Source of the DNA: Desarmillaria ectypa
Lineage: Eukaryota > Basidiomycota > Agaricomycetes > Agaricales > Physalacriaceae
Length of the DNA: 64,000 nucleotides
Direction of reading: 5' to 3'
Assembly: GCA_030407005.1 (NCBI GenBank)
Contig: JAUDYN010000005.1
Coordinates: forward strand, 1,054,001 to 1,118,000
Under the pieces are notes generated by a model. That model searched no databases and had not been told where the DNA came from. It was given only the letters and a program-made list of their open reading frames with translations. This document shows, in pieces, positions 16,556 through 30,103 of this stretch (positions are counted from its first letter, which is position 1; each line of letters begins with the position of its first letter). The translations under genes were made by a program, and so were the position numbers.

Positions 16556-17483
16556 TTTACACGGCAGTGTCTCCGGTCCCAGGCATAACGTCCGAAAAAT
16601 TATCCCATCCTCGACGCACAGAACTTGTCCCCTTAAATTTCAGCACACTCACGCTTTGGACCTACCAGTATGGGGAACTATAATATAATGCTCAAGCATG
16701 TTGCCTGTATGGTTTCTATTATTTTTCTATCAACGCAGCTTCGTTCACTGTGATACAGCATCGAACTACAATTACAACGAAAGCAGGTTTCTTACAATTT
16801 ACCAATGCGACTTCCCAACCTGCATCATGATATCATTAATAAGTCTCGCTTGGAGAGGAGTCCGTTTGCTGGGCCCGCATTGTCGGGCGTAGACTCATAC
16901 ACCCCTCCATCCACTCTGTATGGCGATTCTTTGCACTTGACTTGGATATACCTTGTCCTCGGATTGTAACGGGAACGATACATGAAGTAACTATGGTTAC
17001 CGCGCTGCTTCCCTTTGTCATATCAATTGGATTCTGTCCAATTGTAAGGAATAGTTAATACTTCCTCGCAATGCTAAGAATGAAAAACAATGAACCTCAT
17101 TAATGAATTGCCACTTTACTACGGATACCGTACTCAATGGCGCGATTATGAGGGTGCAACTCTGTCCCTCAACTCTATAGTACAAACTCAAAATATACCA
17201 TCCAAGCAAGAACGAAGACAGGTAACGCATGGTATATTTAGTCAGTTTTCAAGACTACTGTAAGTTTCAGGCGTCTTATGCCAACAATTTAGCGAGCATA
17301 GTGCTGAGAGTAAACCTACACCAGTAAAGTCGAGCGTCGTCCAGACGATCTACTCGAACAATGCTCTTTGGATTATGGTCATAGCCGATGACAATTGTAC
17401 AAAACTATCAAGCATAGTTGGGCCATACAGCAATAATAACAGTGCATAAGTATTCGCGCAATAAGACTACATAGAAGCACACT
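16556..17483. other. intergenic between convergent genes
   Basis: About 930 bases between two convergent stop codons. No coding frame with recognisable content; it should hold the two 3' UTRs and polyadenylation signals. Confidence 0.5.
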
Positions 17484-19372
17484 TCAAACTTCTACCTGCG
17501 CCACCTGCGCCGTAACTGTCTCGACCTCAGCATCTTTTGGTGGGTCTGACTCTTGACCTTTTTTCTCCCTCTTGGCTGCCGCATGGGCAAAACTGATGGA
17601 GGGACGTACGTTCGACGACGGAACAGCTGATTTGGGTATCGCATGAGATGGCTGGGGAGATGAAGGAGTCGACGATATGGGTGGGGTACCGGTCCTGCTT
17701 ATGGGAGGACGTTCGGACGCAGTCCGTGAGTTGGTACGCGACATAGTAAGTCGCTCTCGGTTATGCTCACGATCCTTTTCAAGACGTTCAATAACTTCTT
17801 GCTCACGTCCAGAGACATCGACTGGCCTATGAAACGATATGTATCAATTGGGGTTGCGGCCGCGAAACATAGATACTTACTTGGCTGCCCCGAAGGGGTT
17901 AGAGCGGGTAGATGATGCCGATACAGAGGATGTAGGGCCAATCTTCGGTGAAGATAAGGGACTGGGAGTGCCAGAAGCGCTGCCAGAGCGTGGCAAAAGC
18001 TCTAATTTGCGACGCATTTGCGGTGTAGGTGGAGTCGAATTGGTAGCTGTCATAAAAGTTAATCTAAGAATAATTAATGAAATATGGCTGAACGTACGGG
18101 AAGTACTACTCCTGCCCAACGACCTAGGCTTTCGCCAGTCGAAATCATCGCCAACCGGTTCCCGAGGTGGGCCCATGTCCCCACGACCTCTTGAACCGAA
18201 CCTACTTCCACTGTCGTCCGAGGGCTTGAATTTGCTTCCTATCGTCCACGAATCCTCCCGATCAGCGGCACCACTTGACCCCTCAAACCCGGGGTCTTTT
18301 CTGCGTCTAATGGGACCGTCATCGTGGACGGAGCGTGATGGCATGTTGGAGCGCCAGTCGCTTGGGCCCTCAGAGACACTCGGTAACCTATCGTCACTGC
18401 GCGGTCCATCGAACCGACGGCGCGATGAGTCTCGCGATGGCAAATCGGGCAATGGCCCATCGCGTCGCCACGGGTTGTCAAATTTGCCATCGTCTCCGCC
18501 ACCAAAACCGGAGCGTTCCTTGGCTACAAGGATACAGTAAGAACGTTGACAAAGATGCCTATCGTCACTGAAAAGGGCACTGACGTGGTTCGGCAACACT
18601 GACACGAATCGTTCTTCCTGAGAAATTCTGTCACACGCAACGTTAGCGGCCGGATAGATAGAATGAAGATATCCGGCATAACGTACGGAACCGCTGCGCG
18701 CGAGAGCATCCTTCAAACCGTCCAAATCCTCAAACTCGACATATCCGAAACCTTTTGGTTTGTCATCTCTGTCTTTGATAATTTTGACAGATTTCGGCTA
18801 TGGCATATGATGAACGAGATTCAATCGCACGAAGCACAGAAGGACGAACCTTGTTCGCAGCGAAGAAATCCTCTAACTCGGATTCGACCAAATCAAACGC
18901 CAGATTCCCGATGAAAGCTGTGTATGGGGGTGCAGTGGGAAGTGGGAGATCTTCACGAGGAGGCCCGGAGACACGATCCGCTGCAGTAATCCGTGTCAGT
19001 CAAAGGACAGTAGAAATAGAAACGGCGTACGTCGCGATGACAGGAAATCATCACGTCGACCTTGTCTGTCTCCCGGTCGACTATAGTCGTCGTCGTTCCT
19101 TGCAGCGGCTGTTCAGATACAGTGAGAAGCTTGTCATCGCAGATGGCACGTATAGCTTACGAGCAGACGGCAGCGAGTCCATCTCATCCGCCCATGACCC
19201 CAGGGCTGGATGGGAAGGCGCTCAGTCAGCAGCCAAAGTCGCGCCCGGTATTTACTCACCGCTGTCGCCCAGGAATTCATTCAGCGAAATTTTCTTTCCT
19301 TTCTTCGGAGCTGCAGAAGAAAACGGAAAGTAAGAGAATGGAAGGCGTGAAGGGACAGTGTGACATACCCAT
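17484..19372 (-). CDS. eIF4B/eIF4H-like translation factor with one RRM
   Basis: The ATG at 19372 plus one base forms the first coding exon; after an intron the protein reads APKKGKKISLNEFLGDS, the conserved N-terminus of fungal eIF4B (Tif3/Sce3). An RRM follows: RNP2 TAFIGNLAFDL, RNP1 KGFGYVEFED. The middle is a disordered Arg/Asp/Ser/Gly region with repeats such as DRLPSVSEGPSDWRS. The C-terminus has Ser/Thr/Pro stretches and SFAHAAAKREKKGQ, and ends in VEV. eIF4B stimulates eIF4A helicase in the cytoplasm during mRNA scanning. At least seven short introns are needed. Its stop faces the cyclophilin stop. Confidence 0.85.
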
Positions 19373-19630
19373 GATGTTGCTTGTCGGAGGAAAGCGTTCA
19401 GTCCAGAAATTTTGCTGTGGACTTTGCCTCTATTTGCTGACATACGCATTCGGATGCGGTTTCCGCCAAATTCCGGGCCGTCCCTCATCGATTTGCAGAT
19501 ATATACCCAAGGGTTTGCCTCGACTCTGGGGCACAAGAAGGTTTCACGTCTCAAAGAGTAAGGTAAGGACCCCATAGGGTATATAATATTAAGTGCGAAT
19601 ACAAATATCCAGAGAGCATAGTAATATAAG

Positions 19631-21540
19631 TTAAGCCTTTCCAGCAAACATTTTTTTGATGGCTTCCGTCGAATACGACTTGGGACGCTCGAGCGCTGAA
19701 CATGTTATGGTCAGTACAATTACAAAGGCTTGCTAACAGAACAAACGTACGGGCACCAAGGGCCCGATCCCAGATGAGCTGGGCCGCAACACCGAAAGCA
19801 CGGGAGACACCGAACAGAACAGTGTAGAACTGCATTTCTGTCAAGCCGTAGTGGGTCAGGAGAGCACCAGAGTGGGCATCGACATTGGGCCAAGGGTTCT
19901 TAGCCTTTCCGGCCTACATAGAAACTGTCAGCCATCAACCAATTAGATGAGGTAAAAAAGGCGCCTGACCTCAAGAAGAATGTTCGGAACGACCTCATAT
20001 ATTTGACCCACAAGCTTGAACAGAGGGTCATCAGGGAGATGCTTAAGCGCAAACTCACGCTGGGCAGTGTATCGGGGGTCTGTCTTCCTAAGCACCGCGT
20101 GACCGTATCCTGGGACGACCTTGCCGCCCTTGAGCGTCGCCCAGACATATTCCTTGACGGCGTCGTCCGAAGCGTTCTTGCCGATGATTTCCTGCATCTT
20201 GGTCAACCACAAAAGCACTTCCTGGTTCGCCAAGCCGTGGAGAGGACCAGCCAGACCATTCAAAGAAGCGGCAAAGGCAAGGAAGGGATCTGAGAGAGCA
20301 GAGCCGACTAGCTTGCCGGTGTGAGCAGAAACGTTTCCACCCTCGTGATCACTAAAAGGCACGATCGCATCAGGAACGCTGCAGAGCCATGTGGGTGTTG
20401 CATACCTGTGTATAGTGATGTACAAGCGAAGAAGCTCGACAAATGCATCATTTTCCCCAAAGCCAAGAAGAGTCGCCAAATTGGCAGAATAATCCTTGGC
20501 AGGATCAATTGCGGGGAGCTTGCCTTTACCGAAGACGTTCCGGTAAATTCGACCGGCAATATTAGGAAGTTTGGCGATCCTATCGACAGACGCGCGGTCA
20601 GTGACGTCAGGAAGATTTTCATAGGCAATATCACTTGCAAGTCCATGGAATCCTCGAACGTAGGTCCCCAGTACTCCTTCTTGGAGATACCGTTTTGATA
20701 GGCTTGGGCAAAGGCGGAGTTGTGATTGAGCTGATGGTGGCAAAGATCAGTCCGTCACGGGTCTAAAAGCGAAGAAGGCACGCGACACATACGGCGGTAA
20801 CAGCCAAACTGAATTGGCTCATGGGATGGAGAGTGGGGGGGCACCTGTCCAAGATCTCCTCGACAAATTCAGGAATGGCAGCGCGTGCTGCCCAGTCTTT
20901 TGAAAGATCCGTGACCTGTTCCTGGGTGGGTATTTCTCCAGTGAGGAGAAGCCAGAACAAGGCCTCTGGAAGGGGCTCCGAGCCGCCAGGAGCTTTGGGA
21001 AGGAGCACTTGACATTCGGGAATGGTCTTTCCACGGAAGCGGATGCCCTCATCTGATAGGGGAGTAGTGAGGAACGGTTAAGCAATGAAAGTACGGAAAG
21101 GCGCGCACCAGCGTCGAGCACTGATCCCTCCCAGATGAGTGCAGGGAGACCACGCATGCCTCTGAAGAACAAGTGAGAAGACGTAGTAGCAAATTTTTGA
21201 GAAAACGCACCCATAGAGCTGGTCGACGACTACCGGTCCAAATGACTTTTTACCGTGTTCAAGCCGGGCTTGCTTCACCTGGAATGATGACTGTCAGCAA
21301 GCAGCAGTTGAATGGCAGCAAGAAATATGTGCATTTTCTTGTTCTTGAGGAATAAGCTGGGCCAAACGCTCTTTGAGGGCACTCGATGACGGAGCAGTTG
21401 TCGAGAATCGGGCCGAGACACCTGCTGTCCGACCTAGAGAGGAACGGGACTATTACGGGGGTGGGGTAAGGTCCAGAACAGTTGGAAATAAAGGAAACAG
21501 GCCTCACCAGGTGCAATATTGAGCGAGACTGGAAAGCCAT
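19631..21540 (-). CDS. citrate synthase, mitochondrial type
   Basis: Exons on the minus strand give a full citrate synthase: [79 protein letters not shown] (first catalytic His region), [23 protein letters not shown] (second catalytic His), [11 protein letters not shown], and a C-terminal LIWDRALG plus ERPKS. A short N-terminal exon ([12 protein letters not shown]) followed by Ser/Arg-rich sequence suits a mitochondrial presequence. The enzyme condenses acetyl-CoA and oxaloacetate at the start of the TCA cycle. About eight introns. The start lies 250 bases from the divergent TRM8 start. Confidence 0.95.
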
Positions 21541-21790
21541 GATGGTGGTAGGAGGGAAAGTCGTGACTAGATGAATGGAGAGGAAGGTGGGGATCCCCAA
21601 TACTTTGCCGGCCTTTTTAAATTCTCAAAAATTATTTCCTAATATCTCCGATGCCCCCTGTCCACGTGATCGCAGCCAATCGTCCCGTTGTCAGCCTTTG
21701 GCAGCATGATCTGATGATGCCATCGGCAGCTGCCGCAGGGGTTACATTCCAAATTCCAAGTCAATTCTTCTTTTCACCTGCTGCTAAACG

Positions 21791-22681
<891 letters not shown>

Positions 22682-23229
22682 TAATTTCTCGAATTCGTCG
22701 CATCCACACCATCGGCCGATTCTTACGAAGCGGCGCTCACGTCTAATACCCGCCGAAGTACCTTGGGTGCCTGCCCTGTTATGTTTCTTCCGCACGGCCC
22801 GATTTACGGTGTACTGCGATCAAGCTGCTACGTACTTGGTAGCTTGGTAGCGTTCCATGATGGAGGGTCATATCCGACACGGCATTCGAATTCGTAGAAT
22901 TACAAAATTCTTTTGTAGTTTATCTGTATCAAAATGCATCACGTTCCGTGTTGATGAAATAAATTGTGAACTCTAGAATGAAAAATCAGGGGGGAGAATT
23001 TGAATCTACGTGCCATTCATCGGGAAGTCTCGCGGTGAAGAATGCGAAGTAACAAATTCAACAGTGGTGGCTGAGTCCAGAACCTGGTTGTTGAACAGAT
23101 GATTGTCTGTACAGAGAGCACGAGTCTTCCGAGATTGGGATAGTGACTTAGATATGAAGGAGGGAATGCCATAGGAAGTGATGAACTGGAAAGCCCCAAG
23201 GGTCGGTATCAAAGATCTCGGTACAGCTT

Positions 23230-24081
23230 TCAATATTCATACATCTGCTCATCTTCCTTCTCTCCGACATTTTGTGTAGCTGACTGCATCGCCGAAATCA
23301 GCATACCGGTCCGTGACCGTATGGCAGCTCGCATCTCTCCATGAATAACCTTGCCAGCTTCGCACGCCAACTTGAAAATTTCTTCGAAGCGATCAACATG
23401 GAGCCGCGTCTCCATTGTGGTGAGCGTCACCTTCCCGGTCCGCGGCATGACTGCAACGGTGACGTGGGGAATGTCGTTTTCCTCCAGCGTCGTGAGGTCG
23501 AGCATAGGTGAAGTCGAATGCACGCCGCCTGTCACGGCGCAGACAAAATCGAGCAGGGCGATGCCAGCGCTGGTGAGAGCAAGTGTCGTGGCATTGATAC
23601 ATGCCTGTAGTAGACCCCCATCCTGCTGTAGAACCTGAACAAAGATATCGATCTGCGAGCGTGGATAGAGGTTTGTCTGTATGACAGGTTCGAACGTCGA
23701 CTTGATAGTCGCCGCTATCTCAAGTATTCGTCTGTAAAAAGGTGGAAAAAAGCAATGATAAATATTAGATGCTCACCAGGACTCCCCCCCTACTCACTTG
23801 TCACCACGAGAGCGTTTCCTGCGTTCCCCCGTGCTGAAGGAGGCTATGCTGACTTCGACATTAATGTTGGCCCGGTCGTACAAGGTTTGCGACCGCATCT
23901 TGGCTTCTCGCGGGCCAAATACCGATACGAGGACCTGAGTCAGGCCATGGGTGATGACAGCAGATCCATCTGCTGTCCCCTGCTGGGTCAGATCTATCGT
24001 GATATCGCGCAACTCGTACTGTCGCCGTCCGTCGGAGCGAAATCCACCTTCGTTGAGTATTTCGACACGCGAGCTCTGCAT
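23230..24081 (-). CDS. RRP41: exosome complex subunit Rrp41/Ski6 (RNase PH family)
   Basis: Two main exons encode an RNase PH-fold protein: VEILNEGGFRSDGRR, ADGSAVITHGLTQVLVSVFGP, RILEIAATIKSTFEPV, QIDIFVQVLQQDGGLLQACI, ALTSAGIALLDFVCAVT, then DLTTLEENDIPHVTVAV. These are the conserved blocks of the Rrp41 ring subunit of the 3'-5' RNA exosome, which in eukaryotes is structural rather than catalytic. The start at 24081 (MQSSRVEILNE) fits the family. It diverges from the nicotinate phosphoribosyltransferase gene (223 bases between starts) and converges with TRM8. Confidence 0.94.
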
Positions 24082-24304
24082 TATTTCAAGTAAGGAAGAA
24101 TAATAATAAAATATCGGAAAAAAGATACGGACCATGCTTAGTTTTTTAATTTTTTTTTTGCTCAGGTGACAGTGCGGAATAGACACGGATCTGTGACAGG
24201 CGCGTTGAGCAACCCAAGAATAGCCCCTAATAAATTGTCTGACCCGCAGTATTCTTCATCTCACTCCTTCCTTCTTTGCCACTTACCACCATCTAGATAT
24301 TATC

Positions 24305-26032
24305 ATGGCACCTGCTGATATTGTAGTGCCAATGTCGATTCTCGACACGGATCTCTATAAAGTTCGTGTCGCCACAGTCTGCAGCCGAGTGGCTCGAATT
24401 CACTGGAAATATAGTTGACTATGCAAGCTGCCGTGTTGCACCATTTCCCGACGGTGCCAGCTGTATACAAATTTACTCTACGCGACAAACAGATATCCTT
24501 CACGCCTCACTTTGTCGACATCCTCAAGGGCGTCGTATCTCGTGGGTATCCAATCGCCACAATTCATTGATAAGTTCATTTATGCCAGCTAGGTTTCACC
24601 GACATTATTCTACAGCCAGCCGAGCGTGAATGGCTTCAATCTGCCTGCCCCTACTTCTCGCATGAATACATAGACTATCTCTCGGCATATCGTTTCAAGC
24701 CTGAGCAAGTACAAATCACGTTTGTCCCCTCCGCAGACAACAGTGAGCAAGGCACTATTGACATTGACATGTCTGGTCCGTGGGTTGAAACCATTCTTTG
24801 GGAGGTTCCCATTCTCGCTTGCATAAGCGAGACGTACTACAACACGATAGAAGAGGACTGGAACTATGATAGACAAGAAGGTGCGTATAGATGCTACTCG
24901 TTGATAAGATCCGGCTCTTAAAGTTGTGGATGTCAGATATCGCGTACAGCAAGGCCAAGACTCTTCAGGAAGGCGGCTGCGCGTATATGGAGTTCGGCAC
25001 CCGACGCAGGCGAACTTTTCACGCGCAAGATATCATGGTAGGTGCATTGATACGGGCTTCTACCGAGGTGCAGGGCAAAGGAAGGTTGATGGGAACCAGT
25101 AATGTGTGCCCATTAGAGCTAGCCGGATTGATAGCCTTGGTTGACCATATGCATGCTGCAGGTTCATTTAGCTCACAAATATGGTGTAGTGCCAATGGGA
25201 ACAATTGCTCAGTATGCCCATCCTTAGCTCATCGTTCACTTCTACGATTGACTCTAACCTGTAGCGAGTGGTTCATGGGGGTTGGTCTTTGCCATACTCT
25301 GTGGAACGCAGCTAAAATTTCTGTCACAGGTTGCTGCCCTGAAGGGCTATGAAACGGCGAATTCCCTAGCCCTGGAACTCTGGGAGCAGATTTTTCCCGA
25401 CTCCAAAGCACTCGTCGCCTTGACAGATACGTTCTCGACTGGTGCCTTCTTCAACGTGAGTCATTTCAGCCTCTGCTAGTATTGGTAACTCATTCAGTCA
25501 TTTTAGAGTTTCGTTAAATTCCCGGACCTCGCTCGTCGATGGACGGGGCTTCGACAAGATTCCGGTGATCCCTTTACGTTCTCTCCGCGTGCTAAAGCAG
25601 TGTACGAGAAACTGGATATCGACCATCGCACGAAGACCATCACCTTTTCGGATGCGCTCGATGTTGACAAGGCGCTCAAACTGCAAAAGCAGTCGGAGGA
25701 GATCGGATTTAAAGGTAGCTCTACGATCTCTGACAATTAGCTCCGTATTCATAAGTTCTGGATACAGTCTCATTTGGAATAGGAACGTTCCTTAGTAACG
25801 ACTTCTCCAAGGCATCAAGCGGAGGCAAGGAGAAGAGCAAAGCAATAAATATGGTCATCAAACTTGCTTCTGTTGACGGCAAACCTTGCGTGAAGATCAG
25901 CGATGATCTGACCAAGGTGGGCTTTGTATTTATCTTGCGCCGGTTACTAGGTATTAACGGCATGTATCATAGAATACTGGAGACGAAGCGGAGGTACGAA
26001 AGGTGAAACGATTTTTTGGATTACCCGTTTGA
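24305..26032 (+). CDS. NPT1: nicotinate phosphoribosyltransferase (NAD salvage)
   Basis: About eight exons join to a full NPT1: [59 protein letters not shown], the [14 protein letters not shown] active-site region, [18 protein letters not shown] (family His), [24 protein letters not shown], and a C-terminal KRFFGLPV. The enzyme joins nicotinate to PRPP with ATP hydrolysis to give nicotinate mononucleotide in the Preiss-Handler route. The first intron directly follows DLYK, and a second lies before FTDI. The gene looks intact. Confidence 0.94.
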
Positions 26033-26311
26033 AGTCGGGAAGATCAGCTTCAGTTTCGTTGGGCGTTAGATGAACCCTAGACGTAAGTATACCATAAAAC
26101 CATAAATTAAATGAAGGAAGCGGATTTCTGTAGCATCCATGTATTCACATAATGTGATAGAATTTGTACTCTGTTCCTCAGTCTGCAGCTGATTCGCGGA
26201 CGTACTTTTGGCGTCGACCACTGGTTGCGCCGCAGCGATCGGCCCGATATCCGAGCCTACTCAGGGTCACCGACGAAATAGAACCAAACGCACTTTGTCA
26301 TATGCACTCGC

Positions 26312-28027
26312 ATGTCTCCCTCCATTTGTCGTGTCGTTGAGGATGCAAAGTACCAGACCAGGGAGAAACGGGCAGCAAGGAATGTCAAGAAACAGCCATG
26401 GATTGTCCTCAAGCTTATGGTCTTCATCACTGCCGGTATCATGATATATGCTGCATATGTTTACATTGGGAGGCTCTGCGTTCCGGGCATACGGCGGGAG
26501 CACGCGTTCGTCAGTAGAGGGGCCTCTAGTATGTGCTATTTTATATATTATTTGCTTTTTCTCACTGTCTGCAGTCGCGATGCTGGTGGTATTCTGCCCG
26601 TTGTACCTCTGGATGATGTGGGCGTACGTCATGGTGCGTCAAACATGCAGAATTGTATCGAATTTGACCACAGAGCAAAATTGTAGGTTGTAATTGTATC
26701 GCCAGGATATGCCCGTGATGTTTGTATATCTTACTACTGGGTTTCTTTGCAACTGACGGCGTTGTAGCATGTTCCAAGGTCGCCGCAGCCACCACCCTTG
26801 ACACAGTCACCCTATGTGCCACCCATACCGCCTTCATTTATTGGACCCAATACTGACATTGAATCTGGTGCAATGGGTAATCCAGCCAGGATAAGGAACG
26901 ATAGCATTGGAGGCCCGTCTTACGCAGAAATGCACGATCCAAGACCTGTTCATGACAGCGACGAAACTCACGAAGGTGTAACGCATAATAACCACGCTTC
27001 CCATCCACCATCTATCCAAGCATCTACTTCACCGCCTCCCCGAAGTGATGACAACTGGGCGGAAGACAAAGACCTAAATTTCCGGACGCGAATGTCTATG
27101 ATGCATATTGAACGACGACCGCATACGATTCCAGTCCTCTTACCCGCGTATCGCTATTGCACGAGGGACGAACTGGTCAAGCCACACCGGGCGCACCACT
27201 GCAGCACTTGCGGCACTGTACGTTCGTCTTGATTACCTACTTGCCGTGAATTCTTATCCAAGCTGAGCAGTGCGTACTCAAGTACGATCATCATTGCCCT
27301 TGTACGTATTTTCTTCATACTTACCTTGACAACATGCTGACCTAGTCCATAGGGATTGGTCAATGTGTCGGTGCACGAAATCACAAGTTTTTCATCAACT
27401 TCAATCAAGCCACTGCCGTATTCACCGCATATACCTTTGCCACTCTGCTGACGTATAATATACGGTCCGCTACCGCCACGGGCGGCGACTTGGATGTTCA
27501 GCAAGTAGTTATCATTGCGTTGTAAGTCCTTCATTTACTCCCACGTGTATGTCTTAAGTTTTGTTATATAGGAGCGCCCTTTTCTTCATATTTACTATAA
27601 CGCTATTTATCTCCCACGTCCGGCTTCTGTATCTTTCACAGACTACGGTCGAAGCCATGACCGACCGAAGCATGAAGGAACGCGAAGGGCATATGCTCAA
27701 TGATGCCTTTGGTCTCTGCGGGTTTACGTGAGGTTTCCATACGTTCCGCGCGCGCGTGACCTTCTGATATATTGCCTCTATAGTCAAAAAATCCGTGTGC
27801 AGCGTTCGTGGAATGCAGAGTGGGGACGGATAGGAAGAGAAGGTAACTTATGGTGGTTAGGTTCTGGGAGAAAAGGCTGGGAAGATGTGATGGGGGATTG
27901 GTGGGTGGGGTGGATATTCCCTGTTGGAAGAGGGCTGTCGGATGGACTGAACTACACTGCCAACCCCAGATTTGATGAGGCGGGAAGATGGAGGAGGCGA
28001 AAGGAATGGCCTGTGGAGTTGCAATGA
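26312..28027 (+). CDS. DHHC palmitoyltransferase, Pfa3/ZDHHC2-15-like
   Basis: Six or seven exons encode a membrane protein with two N-terminal helices (VLKLMVFITAGIMIYAAYVY; VAMLVVFCPLYLWMMWAYVM). A Pro/Ser-rich cytosolic segment leads to the zinc-binding cysteine-rich domain: RYCTRDELVKPHRAHHCSTC, then [20 protein letters not shown] with the DHHC active site split by a short intron. Two more helices follow, and a tail with tryptophan-rich WWLGSGRKGWEDV. The enzyme S-acylates cysteines, typically on vacuolar or Golgi proteins for Pfa3. ATG 26312 is the first that reads in frame into the first helix. Confidence 0.9.
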
Positions 28028-29095
28028 CATTGAAGTTATCTTATTCCCTAACCATGGAACATTATCTACAAGCACTTGTTGTATGTGTACATCTAGTATT
28101 TGCAAATTAGTAGGCACCAGTGATGATATCTAATCCTGCCTGTAGTTATAAAATGACAGCCCAATGCTGTTCACCACAAAATCGCAGCCCCCAAAGACTT
28201 CCGCTTTCTTCTAAACCGACCCCCATGACTAGTTATTATGTAGGGAAGAGCATCTAGCGTGGAGAAGGCTGGAGCGGATGCTGTGCCGGAAAACAATGCC
28301 AACTGCGGCCTAAGCAGTGGCACACGCTCATGAATCCTTCGCATGACAAGTGACTATACAAGCTGTCTTCCTGCACTTCAGCGCTAGATGCCTATCAGAA
28401 TTAGCAGACCACCAAAATCTTACCAACCCAGACAACCCTCATTCACCAGATTATCTGATTGATTAGTGCATTCCACACCATTCCTAAGGGCGTAGAAACG
28501 ACGGGTGGTAGTGGAGAGAGCCGAAAATAGACTCTACATAAGTTCTCACGTTGTACGAAAATGAAAGATCTATCGGGTACACACATGATAGATATAGACT
28601 CCGATGAGAATTCCAAAGAAACATGTTCCTTGGAAAGATTTGAAAGTGACAGGTGTAGAATTGTTGCTGGAGGCTTGTCGAGATGGATTGGAGGAGCACT
28701 CTCACACCCTACTTCACCAGCTTCATCTGCCTCACAGTGCAGAATCCACTAAGGGATCGATCCCAATAAGCACCTGGTGTTGACGCTCAAAATCTTTTGC
28801 AACAAATGAGCGCTTGGAACTACAAAATGCAATGCGTATAGTTAGTCTTTGGGTTCAGATCCTGTCTTGGATAAGAGAATATTAGACAGGATTATAACTA
28901 TGCATTAACGCACTTCCTGTACGAGTGTAGTATTCCGCTTGTGGCTATCTATGTCCAATACGATTGATTAATGACTGAGGAATCATGAGTGAAAGTTGTG
29001 ATAGAGAAAGATGACATGACAAATTCCCGAGAATAGCTAGATCTATGTCCAAGTCCATACCGAAGATGTGAAAGATAAATTGTGTTTAGAAGATA
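28028..29095. other. intergenic between convergent genes
   Basis: About 1.07 kb between the palmitoyltransferase stop and the SH3 protein stop. Only short open frames without domains; no tRNA or repeat was recognised. Confidence 0.5.
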
Positions 29096-29980
29096 GAGTT
29101 GATGATCCCACTTCCGACAGCGGAACCTGAAAGGTATCAGTATCAAAGGAAAAGCTAGTAGAAATGACAGCAGACCTGCTCCAAATCCAACTCCTCCAAC
29201 AGCAGAGTGAGCCAACTAAACATGCGTTCAGTGTTACCGGACTATGAGCAGAGAGAGACCACTGACAGTATTCTTCAGGCCGCCCCCTCCAAGTCCGAAC
29301 TTGGACTTCTTGGGCTCCTCAACGGTGACTTGGGTGGTCACCTGAGTCGGAGCTGGCTGCGGCGGTGGCGGCTGATAGGCTGGATATGGAGGACCGTATT
29401 GCGAGGGAGGGGGGCCGTATCCAGCGGGTGGTCCAGGAGGAGGCTGGTATACTTGCGCATTGTTATAAGGCCCAACTTGGGGATGATTATAAGGTGCTGC
29501 CTTCTCAGCGACCGTATCGGGCGGTAAGCGTTCGACATAATTCGAGGGGAACAAGCCCTCGACGCCATTGTGCCGTCCTGTCCACCAATCAGCATTGGCT
29601 TCTGCCACAATTTCTATAACGTCGCCGGCTCGGAATGAAAGATCGTGAGGGTCCTGTCGTGAATGAGTATTTTCATAAATGAAGCCATGAAAGAGAACGA
29701 GCGCAACTTGTCTGGACTCGTTGTATCCCCAGATTGCCCTGGCCCTGGACACAGTAGTAGCAGGCGGCAGATTATATGGCTGGGGGATCGGAGGCGGTGG
29801 CGGCGACCGTACGAGCAGATTCTGGGTAGACCTGGTAATGTCGGCTACAGCTGGGTCCTGAGGCAACTTGGCAATGATATCCCTGGCATCGCTGGGAGAA
29901 ATCTTGTTTTGCGAGGCAAGAAATTCAATGTTCTGCTTTGTCTGGGAAAGAATATGAGCAAGCAAAGCAGAGGAGTCCAT
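29096..29980 (-). CDS. SH3-domain protein, Lsb1/Pin3-like (Las17-binding)
   Basis: The ATG at 29980 gives MDSSALLAHILSQTKQNIEF, the conserved N-terminus of fungal Lsb/Pin3-type proteins; an in-frame ATG at 30004 is less conserved. A single SH3 domain follows (ARAIWGYNE, intron, DPHDLSFRAGDVIEIVAEA, DWWTGRHNG, GLFPSNYVERLPP). Next is a Pro/Tyr/Gln-rich region (QYGPPYPAYQPPPPQP), then a Gly-rich hydrophobic tail (GLGGGGLKN, SAVGGVGFGAGSAVGSG) ending in NSIF. Relatives bind the WASP homologue Las17 and regulate actin patches. Three short introns; the last two exons supply only the tail. Confidence 0.87.
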
Positions 29981-30103
29981 GGTCGAGATGGTGTGAAGAG
30001 CCAAGGTTCGACGGGCCGTCAGCCGTATTATTAATAGCGATGCTGTGCAATGACAGCTGGTGTAGCAGGTAAAATCAAGGTAAAATAAATAGTACAGCAG
30101 ATT